Positions 17,880 through 28,130 of a stretch of 64,000 bases of DNA are shown here, piece by piece. Where the stretch lies: positions 186,001 through 250,000 of the forward strand of contig CAVZSO010000005.1 of assembly GCA_963777975.1 (NCBI GenBank), in the 5' to 3' direction. The position numbers were made by a program, and so were the translations under genes. Position 1 is the first letter of the stretch. Each line of letters begins with the position of its first letter. The notes below the pieces were generated by a model, which saw only the letters and a list, made by a program, of their open reading frames with translations, made no database searches and was not told where the DNA came from. This stretch comes from CSP1-4 sp963777975 (GTDB taxonomy: Bacteria; Chloroflexota; Limnocylindria; Limnocylindrales; CSP1-4).

Positions 17880-18482
17880 ATGCTCGATCGCCTGATGGGC
17901 GGCAGCAAGCTCAGCGATGAGCAGAAGCGCCGCGTGCCCCCCGGTCAGTACGTGACCGACAAGTTCCCCGTCCTTCACTACGGCTCGGTCCCCAAGACCG
18001 ACCTCGCGACGTGGGACTTCAAGGTCTACGGCGAGGTCGACAACCCGTTCACGTTCCGCTGGGACGAGTTCAAGCTCATGCCGCGCAAGACGGTCCACAC
18101 CGACATCCATTGCGTGACGCGCTGGACCAAGCTCGATACCGACTTCTCCGGTGTGCCCATCCAGCACATCCTCGAGCTGGCTCAGCTCAAGCCGAGCGCG
18201 GCCTTCGTGGTCGCACACAGCGAACAGGGCTACACGACCAACATGCCGCTCGAGGTGCTCGACGACGAGGACGTGCTCCTCGCCGACACGTTCGATGGCA
18301 AACCGCTCGAGACCGAGCACGGCTGGCCGCTTCGGCTCTTTGTTCCCAAGCGTTACTTCTGGAAGAGTGCCAAGTGGATCCGAGGCCTCGAGTTCATCGA
18401 GCACGACCGGCTCGGCTTCTGGGAGCGCTACGGGTACAACAACAGCGCCGACCCGTTCAAGGAGGAGCGCTACTCCGAGTAG
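17880..18482 (+). CDS. Sulfite-oxidase-like molybdopterin oxidoreductase
   Basis: A 200-residue protein of the oxidoreductase molybdopterin-binding family, without the dimerisation and haem domains of sulfite oxidase. The cofactor region shows TVHTDIHCVTRWTKLDTDFSGV, where the Cys of IHCVTRW is the expected molybdenum ligand, followed by GYTTNMPLEVL, GWPLRLFVPKRYFWKSAKW and GFWERYGYNN. There is no Tat signal, so it works in the cytoplasm; partner and substrate are unknown. The ATG at 17880 follows AAAGGA at a long spacing. The 270 bases before it hold no other gene, only the candidate promoter noted separately. Confidence 0.87.
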   Translation: MLDRLMGGSKLSDEQKRRVPPGQYVTDKFPVLHYGSVPKTDLATWDFKVYGEVDNPFTFRWDEFKLMPRKTVHTDIHCVTRWTKLDTDFSGVPIQHILELAQLKPSAAFVVAHSEQGYTTNMPLEVLDDEDVLLADTFDGKPLETEHGWPLRLFVPKRYFWKSAKWIRGLEFIEHDRLGFWERYGYNNSADPFKEERYSE

Positions 18483-18532
18483 CTGTCTCGGGCGAGCGAC
18501 CTGACTGCTCGAGTCAGCGGGGCCGGCCTATT

Positions 18533-19876
18533 TCAGGTGGTCTCGCCGCTGCCCGTTTGTGCGTTGCCAGCCTTCAATGCCGCGGCCTGGGCAAGGAGCG
18601 GGATCGGCTTCGCCATCGGCGGACGACCAGCGTCCGCCACGTCCGCTACGTAGGGGGTGCGAGCGAATGCGTCGACCATCACCGGATCGAACTGGATGCC
18701 CGCGTACTTCCGCAGCTCACCCATCGCCTGCTCGGCCGTCAACGGGGTCATCCGATATGGCCTCGCGGCCGTCATGGCTTCGAAGGCATCGGCGACATGG
18801 AGGATGCGCGCGAGCTTAGGGATCCCTTCACCGACCAAGTGATCGGGATAGCCGGAGCCGTTGTACCACTCATGGTGGTGGCGGATGATCGGCAGCTCCG
18901 GCGCCAGGCGCTGCACGGGCGAGATGATCTCCTCGCCCTTGACCGGGTGCATGTTCATGATCACCCGCTCCTCGCGCGTCAGCCGATCCGGCTTCAAGAG
19001 CACCGCGTCGGGTACCCCGATCTTGCCGATATCGTGCAGCAAGCCGCCCCACTCCAGGGCCTCGAGCTCGGCTTCGCTGCAACGAAGTTGCCGTCCGATG
19101 ACGACGGAGATCTCCTGGACCCGCTTGCTGTGGCCGGCCGTGTAGTGGTCCTTGGCGTCGACGGCCGACGACAGGCTGCTGATCGTCTGGGTGAACATGT
19201 CGCGGATCTCGACGACCCGCTTGTAGGCGCTGCGCGTCGTAGCCAGGGGAAGCCCGAACAGGATCACCGCCCACTGCCCAACGGAGATGGACACCACAGC
19301 CATCAGCCACGCGAGTGGAGCAAGCGCGACAGTGCTTACGCCGCGATCGGCCCAATCGCTCCTGGAGGACAGATCGAAACGCTAGGCCATCGCGACTGCA
19401 ACGGCGGCCGAAGTCAGCATTGAGTGATCCCCAGATAGACGACCCCCGCGAACAGAGCAGCGACCAGGGTGCCGGGCGAAGGTGAGAACCGGAAGTTCCA
19501 GTCGGCCCGCCATGGCCTGGAACACTACGGCTCCGGCGATTGCCGGCAATGTCAAGGCCGCATGGTTGTAGAGGGTGCCGTACCAAGGCACCCGGCCTCT
19601 CAGCTCCCGCCACTCAGTGCTGCCGAACGCCGCGACAATCCCGGCGGCGATCGGACCACCTAGGAATGCCGCAGCCAAGATCGGGCTTCCCGGACACCGA
19701 ACTCGCGTGCCTCGTGGCAGTTGAACCGGTGCTGCGGACGCGGCGATCGAGGCCGCAATCCAGAACATCACCGATGGCCAATCTAGGGTCAACGGAAACA
19801 GAAAAAACGTCGCGACCAGCGCAAAGATGCCGGTCGCGACGACTGCGGTAACCAGGACCTTGAGACGCATGCTCAC
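18533..19876 (-). pseudogene. Membrane HD-GYP domain protein, decayed
   Basis: The remains of a c-di-GMP-phosphodiesterase-like protein. The N-terminal half (19876 to about 19460) encodes membrane helices and the block FLGGPIAAGIVAAFGSTEWRELRG with VPWYGTLYNH, a sensor type familiar from Chloroflexota. The C-terminal half (from about 19303) is an HD-GYP domain with AGHSKRVQEIS, HDIGKIGVPD and HHHEWYNGSGYPDHL intact. Between them the frame shifts at about 19465 (LTF to SPGTLVAALFAGVVYLG), must shift back before about 19410, and then meets an in-frame TAG near 19381. A shorter HD-GYP protein could still be made from the ATG at 19303. Base composition falls here compared with neighbours, in line with relaxed selection. 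Confidence 0.75.
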
Positions 19877-20390
19877 GCGTCAATTCTCTGTAGCTCATCG
19901 CGATCGACAATGTACTCCTGTCGTGGTGCGCTGCGACCGTAGCCCGAAAGTACCGGCGCTGCGGTCGCCCTACAGAGGTCGAAGACCTGCGCCTCCGGCC
20001 GCGACCAAGGCGATGAGCATGCTCAAGAGAGCTGCGCACACGCCAAATCCGCGGCTGCATCTCCAACTACCAGGCCTTGCCACTCATGTTCGGCTCCACG
20101 CTCTATCCTCTCGGGATCGTCGCAGACTGCGGCGATCACGCTGCTGGCTGAACGTCGGCCGGGTGCACTACTCACTCGCCGTCGCCCCAAGTGCCCAGTT
20201 CAGGCGACGGCTCGTCGTATCCGATCGTCTCTGACACTGCCCCCTAGTACTTATGTACTGGAGACAGCGGGACTGTACGCGACGGGGGTTGCATCGGGTC
20301 AATACGCATCCATGCGTAGTCTTGTGAGGCTTGCGCTAGTTGAGTCGGCTTAGGTCAGCTCGGCTACCGACGGGCCGCCCGTCTTCACTT
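19877..20390. other. Gene-poor spacer between two decayed genes
   Basis: About 510 bases of lower-GC sequence between two pseudogenes. A short reverse-strand stretch near 19980-20040 could encode a hydrophobic helix (ALLSMLIALVAAGG) but has no proper start. A small inverted repeat, AGTAC-TTAT-GTACT, lies at 20246-20259. I see no intact gene, RNA or mobile element. Confidence 0.5.
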
Positions 20391-23300
20391 CGGCAAAAGT
20401 GGGCGGAGACGCTCGCGAAGAGTTCGCGGTAGTTTGTGGCGTAGTGTTGATATTGAAGAGCGGCTGCGTCGTTGGATTCAGATGCCACGGCTAGGTCCAG
20501 ACCAAAGCGCGCTCGACATCAATTGCCCTTGGGATCCTCGGCGAGGATGAACTGAGCCACCTCAACCGCCTCGCTCAAGGGCACCTCGACTAGCGAGTAC
20601 TCGCTGTAGGGAGCCGTCCCAGATGCAGAAACGAGGAGTGAATTTGATCGCGCCAGTCATGCGCCCAGTCCTCGTATTCGAACTCTGCGGCAAACTTGCC
20701 CGACATAGCTCACGGACCGCGCGTCGCGCGGGATCTGGGTCTAGGTCGATGACCCGCAAGGCCCGCGAGGCCTCCGCGGCAAAACGAACGGACGCGATGC
20801 GCGTCTTGTTGCGATCTAGCCATACGAGCTCACCCTTGTTGGACATGTATTCGTATGACTCGTCTTCGTCGTAGAACGGGTCAAATCTCACGTCGCAGAA
20901 AGTAGAGAGTCTGATTGAGGCTATTGGCGGCGGAACTTGGCACGAGATCCGGCCACAGTTCCTCCATGATTTGTTCACGGGTCGCTGTCTGCGCTGGTCG
21001 TGATACCAAGTAGTACAAGAGAGCAGCAGCACGACGCCGGATTGAGCCGATCGGAACCACCCGGTCCTCAACCTTGATGAGATGACCGACCCAAGTCCTG
21101 CAACTCGACTGTAGGGCTCATTGAGGTCAACAAGGCCCTACCGAGACCCGACTGCCGGGAGCCGCGGAGGTACGTCCGGTCGAATGCTCGGAGAAGGGGA
21201 ACATCGGCCAAAGTGCCCAGCTCATCCAGCGCGCGTGCCGACGCAAGAGCGGCCGGGCAATAACCCTTTGCGACCGTCCGCCTGAACAGCGGCAGCCATC
21301 TGGCGGGCCATCGAGTCGAGCTGAAGTCACGCACCGCATCGGGAACGCGATTGAGAAGCGGCAGGCCTTCAACGATCACCTCAGCCATGTCAGTGATGGC
21401 GAGCTGACCACTAAGTCCTAGCGTGCTCGATTGCGCGCATGACCCTAGCGCCATCGCCGTCTTGCACTGCCGAGAGAATTTCTAGTCGAATGAGCCATCG
21501 AGTGTTACCGGTCTGCCTAGCAAGGCCAATCGCGGTCGCGGTCGCCACCGCAGGATCGGCCTCGACTCCGCCCGACAAAGACGCCGATGGCATTGAGGGC
21601 CGCCGCCTCTACGCCGGAGCCAAAGCCAACGGTGTCGATAGGCTGTGTCCACGAGACCTCACCGCAAATGTCTGGCCTCGTAATTGCAGCAAATCGTCTG
21701 ATTGCGTCAGCCTCGGTCCGCGCCGCGGGCGGCGTCAACCGCTGAGAATCCATTGCGGCAACCGCGTCGAAAATGGAGCCGACGAAGCCTTCCTCGCCTG
21801 TGGTCAAAGCGAGGTATGTTAGAGGTTCGAAGCCCGTCGGTGTCCTCAGTGAGCCCCTCCCGCGCCGCGTCGGCATACTCTCGGGCCTCGGTGAGCCGGC
21901 CAAGCTCCGTTGAACAGATCGCCAGAACAGCGAAGGTCGAATGACGTTCTCGCAATCGACCTGTGAGCCTCAAACAACGAGGCAGCTTGCGGTTCCTGAG
22001 GAAATGGCTCGCAAGTAGTCACCACGATATAGGTTCGCCATGGCCAAGTTGTGAAGCGAGACGGCGGCGAAGTAGGGAAGTTCTGCTTCCCTGTGTTGAC
22101 GAACTAGGCCTTCGAGCCTTTGCACCATTGCGTCGACGGTCGTTTCGGGACCAGAGCCGAACACGAGTCGATGGGCGTCCGCCAGGTTGCGAAAGAGCTG
22201 GGGTGACCCAGGGTCCGAGAGCACCTCCTGAACGAGGACCGTCGCTTGGCTGGCGTCGCCGTGCATGTAGTGCGCCCGGAGGAGGCCATGCCTGACGAGC
22301 GCTCGGGCTTGTGGGCTGAGGCTCCGGCGATCGATCGACTCGAGACGGTCGATCGCGGCAGCGAGGCGACCCTCCTCGATCTCTTCCATGGCAAGGATGA
22401 CCTCGACGTCTGGCGCTGCCGAAGCCCCCTGTAGCGCGGCGACGATCGCGGCTGCCTGGCCCCAGGCGCCGGTTCCCACGGCGGTCAACACGCTGCGATC
22501 CAGGAGACGAACCGCACTCGCCTGATCGCCGGCGGCCAGGAAGTGGCGGCACGCGACCAACCAGTCCTCAGGCTCGGCGGCCCTGGCGACTCGCAGGTGG
22601 GCGTTGGCGAGGTCGTCAGCCGACGACTCAAGGGCAAGCTGCCCCTCGAGGAACTCGCGAAGCAGCGGGTGGAACCGGAACGTGCCGCTCGAGACGTCTC
22701 GCCGGCTGAGCAACCCGACTTCATACGCCCGCCGGATGAGATCACGGATGTCAACGACGGAAGGCGGACGTGGCAACGTCGCCATGGCGGCCTCGACCAG
22801 GATCGGTACGACCGGATCGAGGATCGAGGCGTGGATCAGGAAGGCCCGCAGGTCCGGATGGGCTTCGCGCAGGACTTCTTGGGCGAGGTACTCATAGACG
22901 GGCCCGTCCGTTACGGACAGGTGCTCGATGAAGCGCCTGATCTCGACGGCTCGCATGTCGCGGAACGTGCTCTGGAGCAGCTGGATGCACGCTGCCCAGC
23001 CCTCGGTCCGTCGGTCGATCACGTCGAGGATGTCGGCTTCCAACGGTTGACCGAACCCGTCGGCGAAGAGGGTCGCGAGCTCCTCGTGCGTGAAGCGAAG
23101 GTCGGTCGAGTCGATCGATGCGACATCGCCGTGCGCGCGAAGGCGTGCCACGGGCAGCTCCGGCTCCCTGCGGCTGGCGATCAGGACGTGGAGCCACGCC
23201 GGTGCTTCCCGGAGGAGCCGTCCGACGATGGCCTGCACGTCGGGGGCTTCATCAACAAGGTGGTAGTCGTCAAGGATGAGCAGCAGGGGCTCGTCCGGCA

Positions 23301-23880
23301 GCTTCTCGATGTCGACCATGAAGGCGCCGATCGCCGCCTCCAGCGACGGCTTGGCGACGGCGACCTGAGTGAATAGGGAAAACGTCGCTCGGCCGAAGTC
23401 GGGCTCGACGGTCTGGATGGCCGCCACCATGTAGTTCAAGAACGTGACCCAGTCGCCGTCGGTATGGTCGAGTCGGAACCAGATGCTTCGAGGCCGGAGC
23501 CGTTCCGAGAAGTCCGCCAGCAGCGTCGTCTTGCCGTAGCCGGCGTTGGCAACGACGAACGTCAGGCGCCGTCGCGTGTGCCGGTCGAGCCAATCGAGGA
23601 GCCGCTCCCGGTGGAGCGTTTCCGGCCGCACGGGGGCCGGCGAGATCTTGGTCCTGGAGATCGGCTCGAAGTCGACCGGAGGGTCCACGTCTTCGACCTC
23701 GAACGGCAGGCGGTGCTGGGTGATGTCTCGGGCGGGCGACACGATCGGCGAGTGGGCCGCCGAAGGCGCAAACGATAGGGACGTGGTCACTCCGCCGTCA
23801 ATCCATGGTTGGCCGGCACGTGAGGTGAGGTGCCCGTTGGGAGGCTGGTCGGCCATCTGCCGCATCTTGCCTGACTGCAC
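20390..23880 (-). pseudogene. MalT-like ATPase/BTAD regulator, decayed
   Basis: The 5' part (23880 to about 21995, some 630 residues) is an intact-looking signal-transducing ATPase: Walker A in VVANAGYGKTTLLADF, LILDDYHLVDEAP, VLIASRREPELPVARL and the winged FRFHPLLREFLEGQL. Downstream, the expected TPR and the C-terminal winged-helix/BTAD region survive only in pieces in different frames: ERHSTFAVLAICSTELGR, LTYLALTTGEEGFVGSIF, AVATATAIGLARQTGNTRW, ATREQIMEELWPDLVPSS, SNKGELVWLDRNKTRIASV and KFAAEFEYEDWAHDWRDQIH. I count at least six frame changes, including two that need a lost base near 21975-21995 and one that looks like a lost GA, plus a stop after the winged helix. ATG codons at 23865 or 23856 may be the true start instead of GTG at 23880. 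It can no longer make the DNA-binding C-terminus. Confidence 0.8.
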
Positions 23881-23945
23881 TTATCACTCACTTACCGGCC
23901 CGGGAACCACCGGACCGACCTCTCGACGCGCCGTACGATGTCGGC

Positions 23946-24554
23946 ATGAACCTCGGTCTCGACCTTGACCGGTCTATCGAGCTCGACGGCCACCACGTCC
24001 GGATGGAAGCGATGAGCCTCGCCCATCTCCCGGGGCTCGTGGCCTGCGGCCTCGACCCTCGCATCTGGACCTGGATGCCCTTCACGGTCACCGACGAGGC
24101 AGGCATGCGCGAAGTCGTCGAGGCCGCCATGGAGGGCCGCGATGCCGGGACCGAGTTCCCGTTCGTGACGATCGATCGAGCGACCGGGCGGGTCGTCGGC
24201 AGCAGCCGCTACCTCGCCATCGCCCTCGCCCATCGTCGGCTCGAGATCGGCTGGACCTGGATCACGCCGTCCGCCCAGCGATCCGCCGTCAACACGGAGG
24301 CCAAGCTGCTCATGCTCGGCTATGCCTTCGAGACGCTCGGCTGCCTGCGCGTCGAATTCAAGACCGACGCCCGGAACGCCGCTTCACGAGCCGCCTTGCT
24401 GGGCATCGGCGCCACCTTCGAGGGCGTCTTTCGCAAGCACATGCTGGTGCGCGATGGGCAGCGACGCGATAGCGCCTGGTACAGCATCACGGACGACGAA
24501 TGGCCGGCGGTCCGCGCGCATCTGGATGAGCGGCTGAGTCGCCAGCGCCCGTAG
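23946..24554 (+). CDS. GNAT family N-acetyltransferase, RimL-like
   Basis: A 202-residue acetyltransferase of the RimJ/RimL type: an N-terminal substrate part with RIWTWMPFTVTDEAGM, the core GSSRYLAIALAHRRLEIGWTWI and the acetyl-CoA part SAVNTEAKLLMLGYAFETL, then NAASRAALLGIGATFEGVFRK and the closing RDSAWYSITDDEWP. The match to this subgroup is good over its entire length. The acceptor is unknown. It stands alone next to the decayed regulator. Confidence 0.86.
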   Translation: MNLGLDLDRSIELDGHHVRMEAMSLAHLPGLVACGLDPRIWTWMPFTVTDEAGMREVVEAAMEGRDAGTEFPFVTIDRATGRVVGSSRYLAIALAHRRLEIGWTWITPSAQRSAVNTEAKLLMLGYAFETLGCLRVEFKTDARNAASRAALLGIGATFEGVFRKHMLVRDGQRRDSAWYSITDDEWPAVRAHLDERLSRQRP

Positions 24555-24606
24555 CTTGCGCCCAGCATGACGCCGCCGCCATCGAGGTCGAGGCCTCGGC
24601 GGGGGC

Positions 24607-24810
24607 CTACTCCTCGTATTCGAACGCGATCTTCAGCTCGACCCGATACTCGACGATCTCACCATCGCGGACTTCCGCAGTCGACTTCACGACCTCGACC
24701 GATCGGATGTTGCGCACGGTCTTCGAGGCGGTCGCGACCGCCTGTCGGGCGGCATCGCTCCACGAGCGCGGGCTCGTCCCGACCATCTCGCGGATGATGA
24801 TGACGCCCAT
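24607..24810 (-). CDS. Dodecin family flavin-binding protein
   Basis: A 67-residue protein matching dodecin, a dodecameric flavin store. Family marks are the short N-terminal strand, the flavin-stacking Trp17 in GTSPRSWSDAARQAV, and the strands VEVVKSTAEVRDGEIVEYRVELKIAFEYE. The length equals the family norm. The gene is encoded just after the zinc-ribbon gene on the same strand and may share its transcript. Confidence 0.9.
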   Translation of the reverse strand: MGVIIIREMVGTSPRSWSDAARQAVATASKTVRNIRSVEVVKSTAEVRDGEIVEYRVELKIAFEYEE

Positions 24811-24832
24811 CAGGGGCTCGACCGACCGCGCA

Positions 24833-25168
24833 TCAGGCCATCAGACCCTGGCTGGCGCTGGCCCGGACGACGTCGAAGCAGCCGCTGCAGTAGACGGGCT
24901 TGTCGTTGCGCGGCGCAAAGGGAACCATCGCCTGACCCCCACACCGGGCGCAGATCGCTGCGTGGTACTCGCGCGCGCCGCCGGTCGAGCGGACCTGCTT
25001 CGCTGTCGCGCGGCAGCCCGTGCAGCGCTGTGGATCATGCTCCAGGCCCTTGCTGGCAAAGAAGGCCTGCTCGCCCGCCGAGAACACGAAGGCTTCGCCG
25101 CAGTCGCGGCACGTCAGTGTCCGGTCCGCATACACCTGGTCCCACTCCCTCGTCCTAGCGGTCCCCAT
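24833..25168 (-). CDS. Zinc-ribbon protein with four CxxC motifs
   Basis: A 111-residue protein. Start 25168 (MGTARTREWDQVYADR) is preferred over 25258 because the added residues are Arg-rich and of non-coding style. The first half is a probable zinc-ribbon with CRDC and CTGC framing GEAFVFSAGEQAFFASKGL; the second half has CARC and CSGC (ICARCGGQAMVPFAPR, VYCSGCFDVV). Each half would bind one zinc ion. Such tandem ribbons occur widely in Chloroflexota and are of unknown role, perhaps in nucleic acid binding or zinc handling. Confidence 0.75.
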   Translation of the reverse strand: MGTARTREWDQVYADRTLTCRDCGEAFVFSAGEQAFFASKGLEHDPQRCTGCRATAKQVRSTGGAREYHAAICARCGGQAMVPFAPRNDKPVYCSGCFDVVRASASQGLMA

Positions 25169-25351
25169 CCGACCGCCCCCCGGGCGCCCCGAGCGGACCC
25201 CACGTGTCCGTTTGCGACCCGACCGCGCGACGATAGCGCCCTCGTCTGACGCCTGCAAGGCGAATCTCGCACACGAACACGCTCCGAGATGGGCGTCGTG
25301 GTCGTTCCGCGATCGAGGGAACCCGCCTGGGAGCGCGGACGTCTGGCGCCC

Positions 25352-26257
25352 ATGCCGAACCTGCCGCGCGGCGCTCGCCGCACCCTGCCTGCTACCGCAC
25401 TGATCATCAGCGCCCTCGTGCTGACCGCTTGTTCCGCGTCCGGTGCGCCGCCCGCTGCGTCAGGCTCACCGACAGCTGAGCCGTCGACCGCACCGGCCGG
25501 CGTCGGGCATGCGACCGGCGCGACGGACGTCATCCTCCGCGTCGAACAGGCCGGCGGCTTCACCGCTCCGGCGTTCCAGGTCACGCGCGTCCCGGAGTTC
25601 ACGCTCTACGGCGACGGCTCAGTGCTCTACCAGCTGCCGTTCGACCCCAACGACGCGGCACCGATCGGGCCGCCACGGCTGGCTCGAGCCATGCTCGATG
25701 CCGAGCAGATGGAAGCCCTCCTGGCCTTCGCCGTCAACGCCGGCGGGCTGGGAGCCGCCAAGCCGCAGTACATCAACCCGCTCGTCGCTGACGCACCCGA
25801 CACGATCTTCACCATCGCCACCGACGACGTCGCCAAGACCGTCACGGCACAAGCCCTGGGCATGGAAGATCCCAACAATCCCGACCCCACGAATCCGGAC
25901 GCCGCCACGATCAAGGCACTCAAGACGCTCTACGACACGCTGGTCCCGTTCGGTGACCAGGTCGGGCGTGGCAACGCCACGGACGCCGGACTCTACGAGC
26001 CGATGGCCTATCGCGCGACGTTGCAGGAGGGTCAGGCGCAGGGCGAGATGATCGATTGGCCGTGGACCGACGTCACGCTCGACGACTTCGTCGCCAACCC
26101 CGACTCGAGTTTCCGTGTCGCCACGCTCACGGCCGAGCAGGCCAAGGCGCTTTCGACGAAGCCCGAGGGTGGCGTGTTCGCCGTCACGGTCACCGGCCCG
26201 GACCGTGCGCCGTATCAGATCTCGCTGCGACCACTGCTGCCCGAAGAGCAGAGCTGA
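25352..26257 (+). CDS. Lipoprotein of unknown function
   Basis: A 301-residue exported protein. The start at 25352 (MPNLPRGARRTLPATAL) gives a good lipoprotein signal with lipobox LTAC; the upstream GTG/ATG extension has none. A Pro/Ser/Ala-rich linker (to about 65) is followed by a beta-rich domain with VILRVEQAGGFTAPAF, PEFTLYGDGSVLYQ and two helices that start LDAEQMEALLAFAV. This is reminiscent of surface proteins of unknown function found in actinobacteria and Chloroflexota. No enzyme motif is visible. Confidence 0.65.
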   Translation: MPNLPRGARRTLPATALIISALVLTACSASGAPPAASGSPTAEPSTAPAGVGHATGATDVILRVEQAGGFTAPAFQVTRVPEFTLYGDGSVLYQLPFDPNDAAPIGPPRLARAMLDAEQMEALLAFAVNAGGLGAAKPQYINPLVADAPDTIFTIATDDVAKTVTAQALGMEDPNNPDPTNPDAATIKALKTLYDTLVPFGDQVGRGNATDAGLYEPMAYRATLQEGQAQGEMIDWPWTDVTLDDFVANPDSSFRVATLTAEQAKALSTKPEGGVFAVTVTGPDRAPYQISLRPLLPEEQS

Positions 26258-26263
26258 CCGCCG

Positions 26264-27622
26264 TCAGGCGTACTCCTCGGCGAAGCGCTCGGAGTCCGCG
26301 TAGCTGACGAAGCGCGTCTGGCGCTTCTTGAACCAGAGCGCGATCTCGCCGGTCGGTCCGTTGCGATGCTTGGCGAGCTTCAGCTTGACGACCTCGCCGT
26401 CCGCGTCGGCCTCCTCTGTGCCGCGCTCCTTCTCGCGCCACAGGAACATCACGAGGTCGGCGTCCTGCTCGATGGAACCCGACTCGCGGAGATCGGAGAG
26501 GCGAGGTTCCTTCGACTCACGCATCTCGGCCTGGCGCGACAGCTGCGACAGCGCGACGACGGGGATCTGGAGCTCACGTGCCAGGCTCTTGAGCCCGCGC
26601 GAGATCTCGGACACCTCCTGGACACGGTTGGCATCGCGTGACTGGATGGTCGACTGCATGAGCTGCAGGTAGTCGACGACGATCATGTCCAGGCCGGCCT
26701 CGGCCTGCAGACGTCGCGCCTTGGTGCGCAGCTCCATGGTCGAGATGTTGGGCGTGTCGTCGATGAAGACCGGGGCTTCGGCCAGGCTGTTCATGGCGGG
26801 CGCCAGCCGCGTGAAATCCATCTCCTCGAGGAATCCGGTCCGCAATCGCTGCGAATCGATGTTCGCGACCGAGCTGAGCAGGCGCAGGACGAGCTGTTCC
26901 TTGCTCATCTCGAGGCTGAAGATGCCGACCGTGCGCCCCTCCCGGACCGCGGCATGCTCGGCGATGTTGAGCGCCAGCGACGTCTTGCCGATCGATGGAC
27001 GGGCGGCGACGATGACGAGGTCCGACCGCTGCAACCCGGTCGTCAGGGCGTCGAGGTCCTTGAAGCCGGTTCGAACGCCGCTGATCTCACCCTTGTGCTG
27101 GTGCAGGTAGTCGAGGCGATCGTAGGCCGCGTGAAGCAGCGACTTGAGTGGGCTGAAACCCGCCTCGACCCGCTTCTGGCTGACCGAGAAGAGCTCTTGC
27201 TCTGCCCGGTCGACCGCCTCGGAGACGTCGGAGCCGTCCTCGTAGCCGATGCCGGCGATGCGGCCGGCAGCCGAGATGAGGTTCCGGAGGACCGCCTTGC
27301 GCTCGACGATCCGGCCGTAGTGGACGGAGTTGACGGCCGTCGGTGTCAGGTTGATGAGGCTGGTCAGGTAGGCCGAGCCGCCGATCGCATCAAGCTGGCC
27401 CCGACGCTCCAGCACCTCTGAGACCGTCACCAGGTCGACAGGCTCGCGGCGCTCGTACAGGTCGAGGACGGCGCTGTAGATGGTGCCGTGGTGGCCGCGA
27501 TAGAAATCCTCCGGGCGAAGGAAGTCGGCGACCTCGATGACCGCGTCCTTGTCGATGAGCAGCGCGCCGAGGACCGACTGCTCGGCTTCGATGGATTGGG
27601 GCGGCAGGCGATCGATGGACAC
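26264..27622 (-). CDS. dnaB: Replicative DNA helicase DnaB
   Basis: A 452-residue RecA-fold helicase that unwinds DNA at the replication fork. The N-terminal domain begins RLPPQSIEAEQSVLGALLID. After the linker, the ATPase domain carries Walker A in ARPSIGKTSLALNIA, Walker B in MIVVDYLQLM, the DnaB motif VALSQLSRQAE and the end LAKHRNGPTGEIALWF. I choose GTG at 27622 because GGAG lies six bases upstream and this start gives the usual DnaB N-terminus; the longer frame to 27655 adds eleven atypical residues. No intein is present. Length is normal for the family. Confidence 0.95.
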   Translation of the reverse strand: MSIDRLPPQSIEAEQSVLGALLIDKDAVIEVADFLRPEDFYRGHHGTIYSAVLDLYERREPVDLVTVSEVLERRGQLDAIGGSAYLTSLINLTPTAVNSVHYGRIVERKAVLRNLISAAGRIAGIGYEDGSDVSEAVDRAEQELFSVSQKRVEAGFSPLKSLLHAAYDRLDYLHQHKGEISGVRTGFKDLDALTTGLQRSDLVIVAARPSIGKTSLALNIAEHAAVREGRTVGIFSLEMSKEQLVLRLLSSVANIDSQRLRTGFLEEMDFTRLAPAMNSLAEAPVFIDDTPNISTMELRTKARRLQAEAGLDMIVVDYLQLMQSTIQSRDANRVQEVSEISRGLKSLARELQIPVVALSQLSRQAEMRESKEPRLSDLRESGSIEQDADLVMFLWREKERGTEEADADGEVVKLKLAKHRNGPTGEIALWFKKRQTRFVSYADSERFAEEYA

Positions 27623-27768
27623 GCTGACTCCAGGGCGGACAAGGGACAGACGCAATCGTGCCCGATGGACGGAGCCCGAACCATCGGCTCATCCCCGAAC
27701 GTTCTCCACGAACCTGCCCGCCGCCGCCGAGGACGGTGGACTGCCTGTGGACGGAGGCAGGCTGGGAG

Positions 27769-28044
27769 TCAGGCAGCCAGGCGGGCGGGTGCCAGCTCCA
27801 GCGCTTCGACGAGCCAGCGCCGCCGCAGATGTTCGTACGAGAGGGCGTAGCGAGCCTCCGGCGTCCGGACCCGGAAGAGGGTCCGCGGGCCGGTCTCCGC
27901 CGGATGCGCCGCCGATTCGCGACGGACGGCCTCGACGGCGACGACGGGCACGCTGGCTCGATCGATGCGGATGCTGCGCGGCCGGCCGTCGAACCAGTCC
28001 GTGCGGACATGAACCTCGAGCGGGGTGATCCTGATCATGGCCAT
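27769..28044 (-). CDS. Small SOS-associated protein (DUF6504-like)
   Basis: A 91-residue protein: MAMIRITPLEVHVRTDWFDG, a strand RSIRIDRASVPVVAVEAV, then RTLFRVRTPEARYALSYEHLRRRWLVEAL. Its shape (short, basic, Trp/Arg-rich) agrees with the small proteins often encoded beside translesion polymerases. AAGGAG lies about nine bases before the ATG. Upstream are two LexA boxes and a promoter that overlap the end of dinB, so this gene should be induced by DNA damage on its own transcript. I cannot assign a biochemical activity. Confidence 0.65.
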   Translation of the reverse strand: MAMIRITPLEVHVRTDWFDGRPRSIRIDRASVPVVAVEAVRRESAAHPAETGPRTLFRVRTPEARYALSYEHLRRRWLVEALELAPARLAA

Positions 28045-28075
28045 CTCGGCGCGCTCCTTCCCGGACTCCGTCTGG

Positions 28076-28130
28076 AGAACGGATGTTCGAATGTCGACAT
28101 ACCGTAGACCGAACGGATGTTCGATGTCAA
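28076..28130 (-). promoter_or_regulatory. SOS promoter with two LexA boxes
   Basis: On the reverse strand, TTGACA (28125-28130) overlaps the dinB stop codon. After 18 bases TACGGT could serve as the -10 element. GAAC-N4-GTTC boxes stand at 28111-28122, inside the spacer and extending to a perfect CGAAC/GTTCG palindrome, and at 28077-28088, downstream. The boxes have the same four central bases and are 34 bases apart. They point at the small gene starting at 28044. Confidence 0.78.

Noticed and set aside
20246..20259. AGTAC-TTAT-GTACT inverted repeat as operator
   Set aside because: It is short, isolated in a degenerate spacer and not next to an intact gene start.
18533..23880. Mobile element or integrated island
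   Set aside because: Despite lower GC and broken genes there is no transposase, integrase, terminal repeat or tRNA junction.
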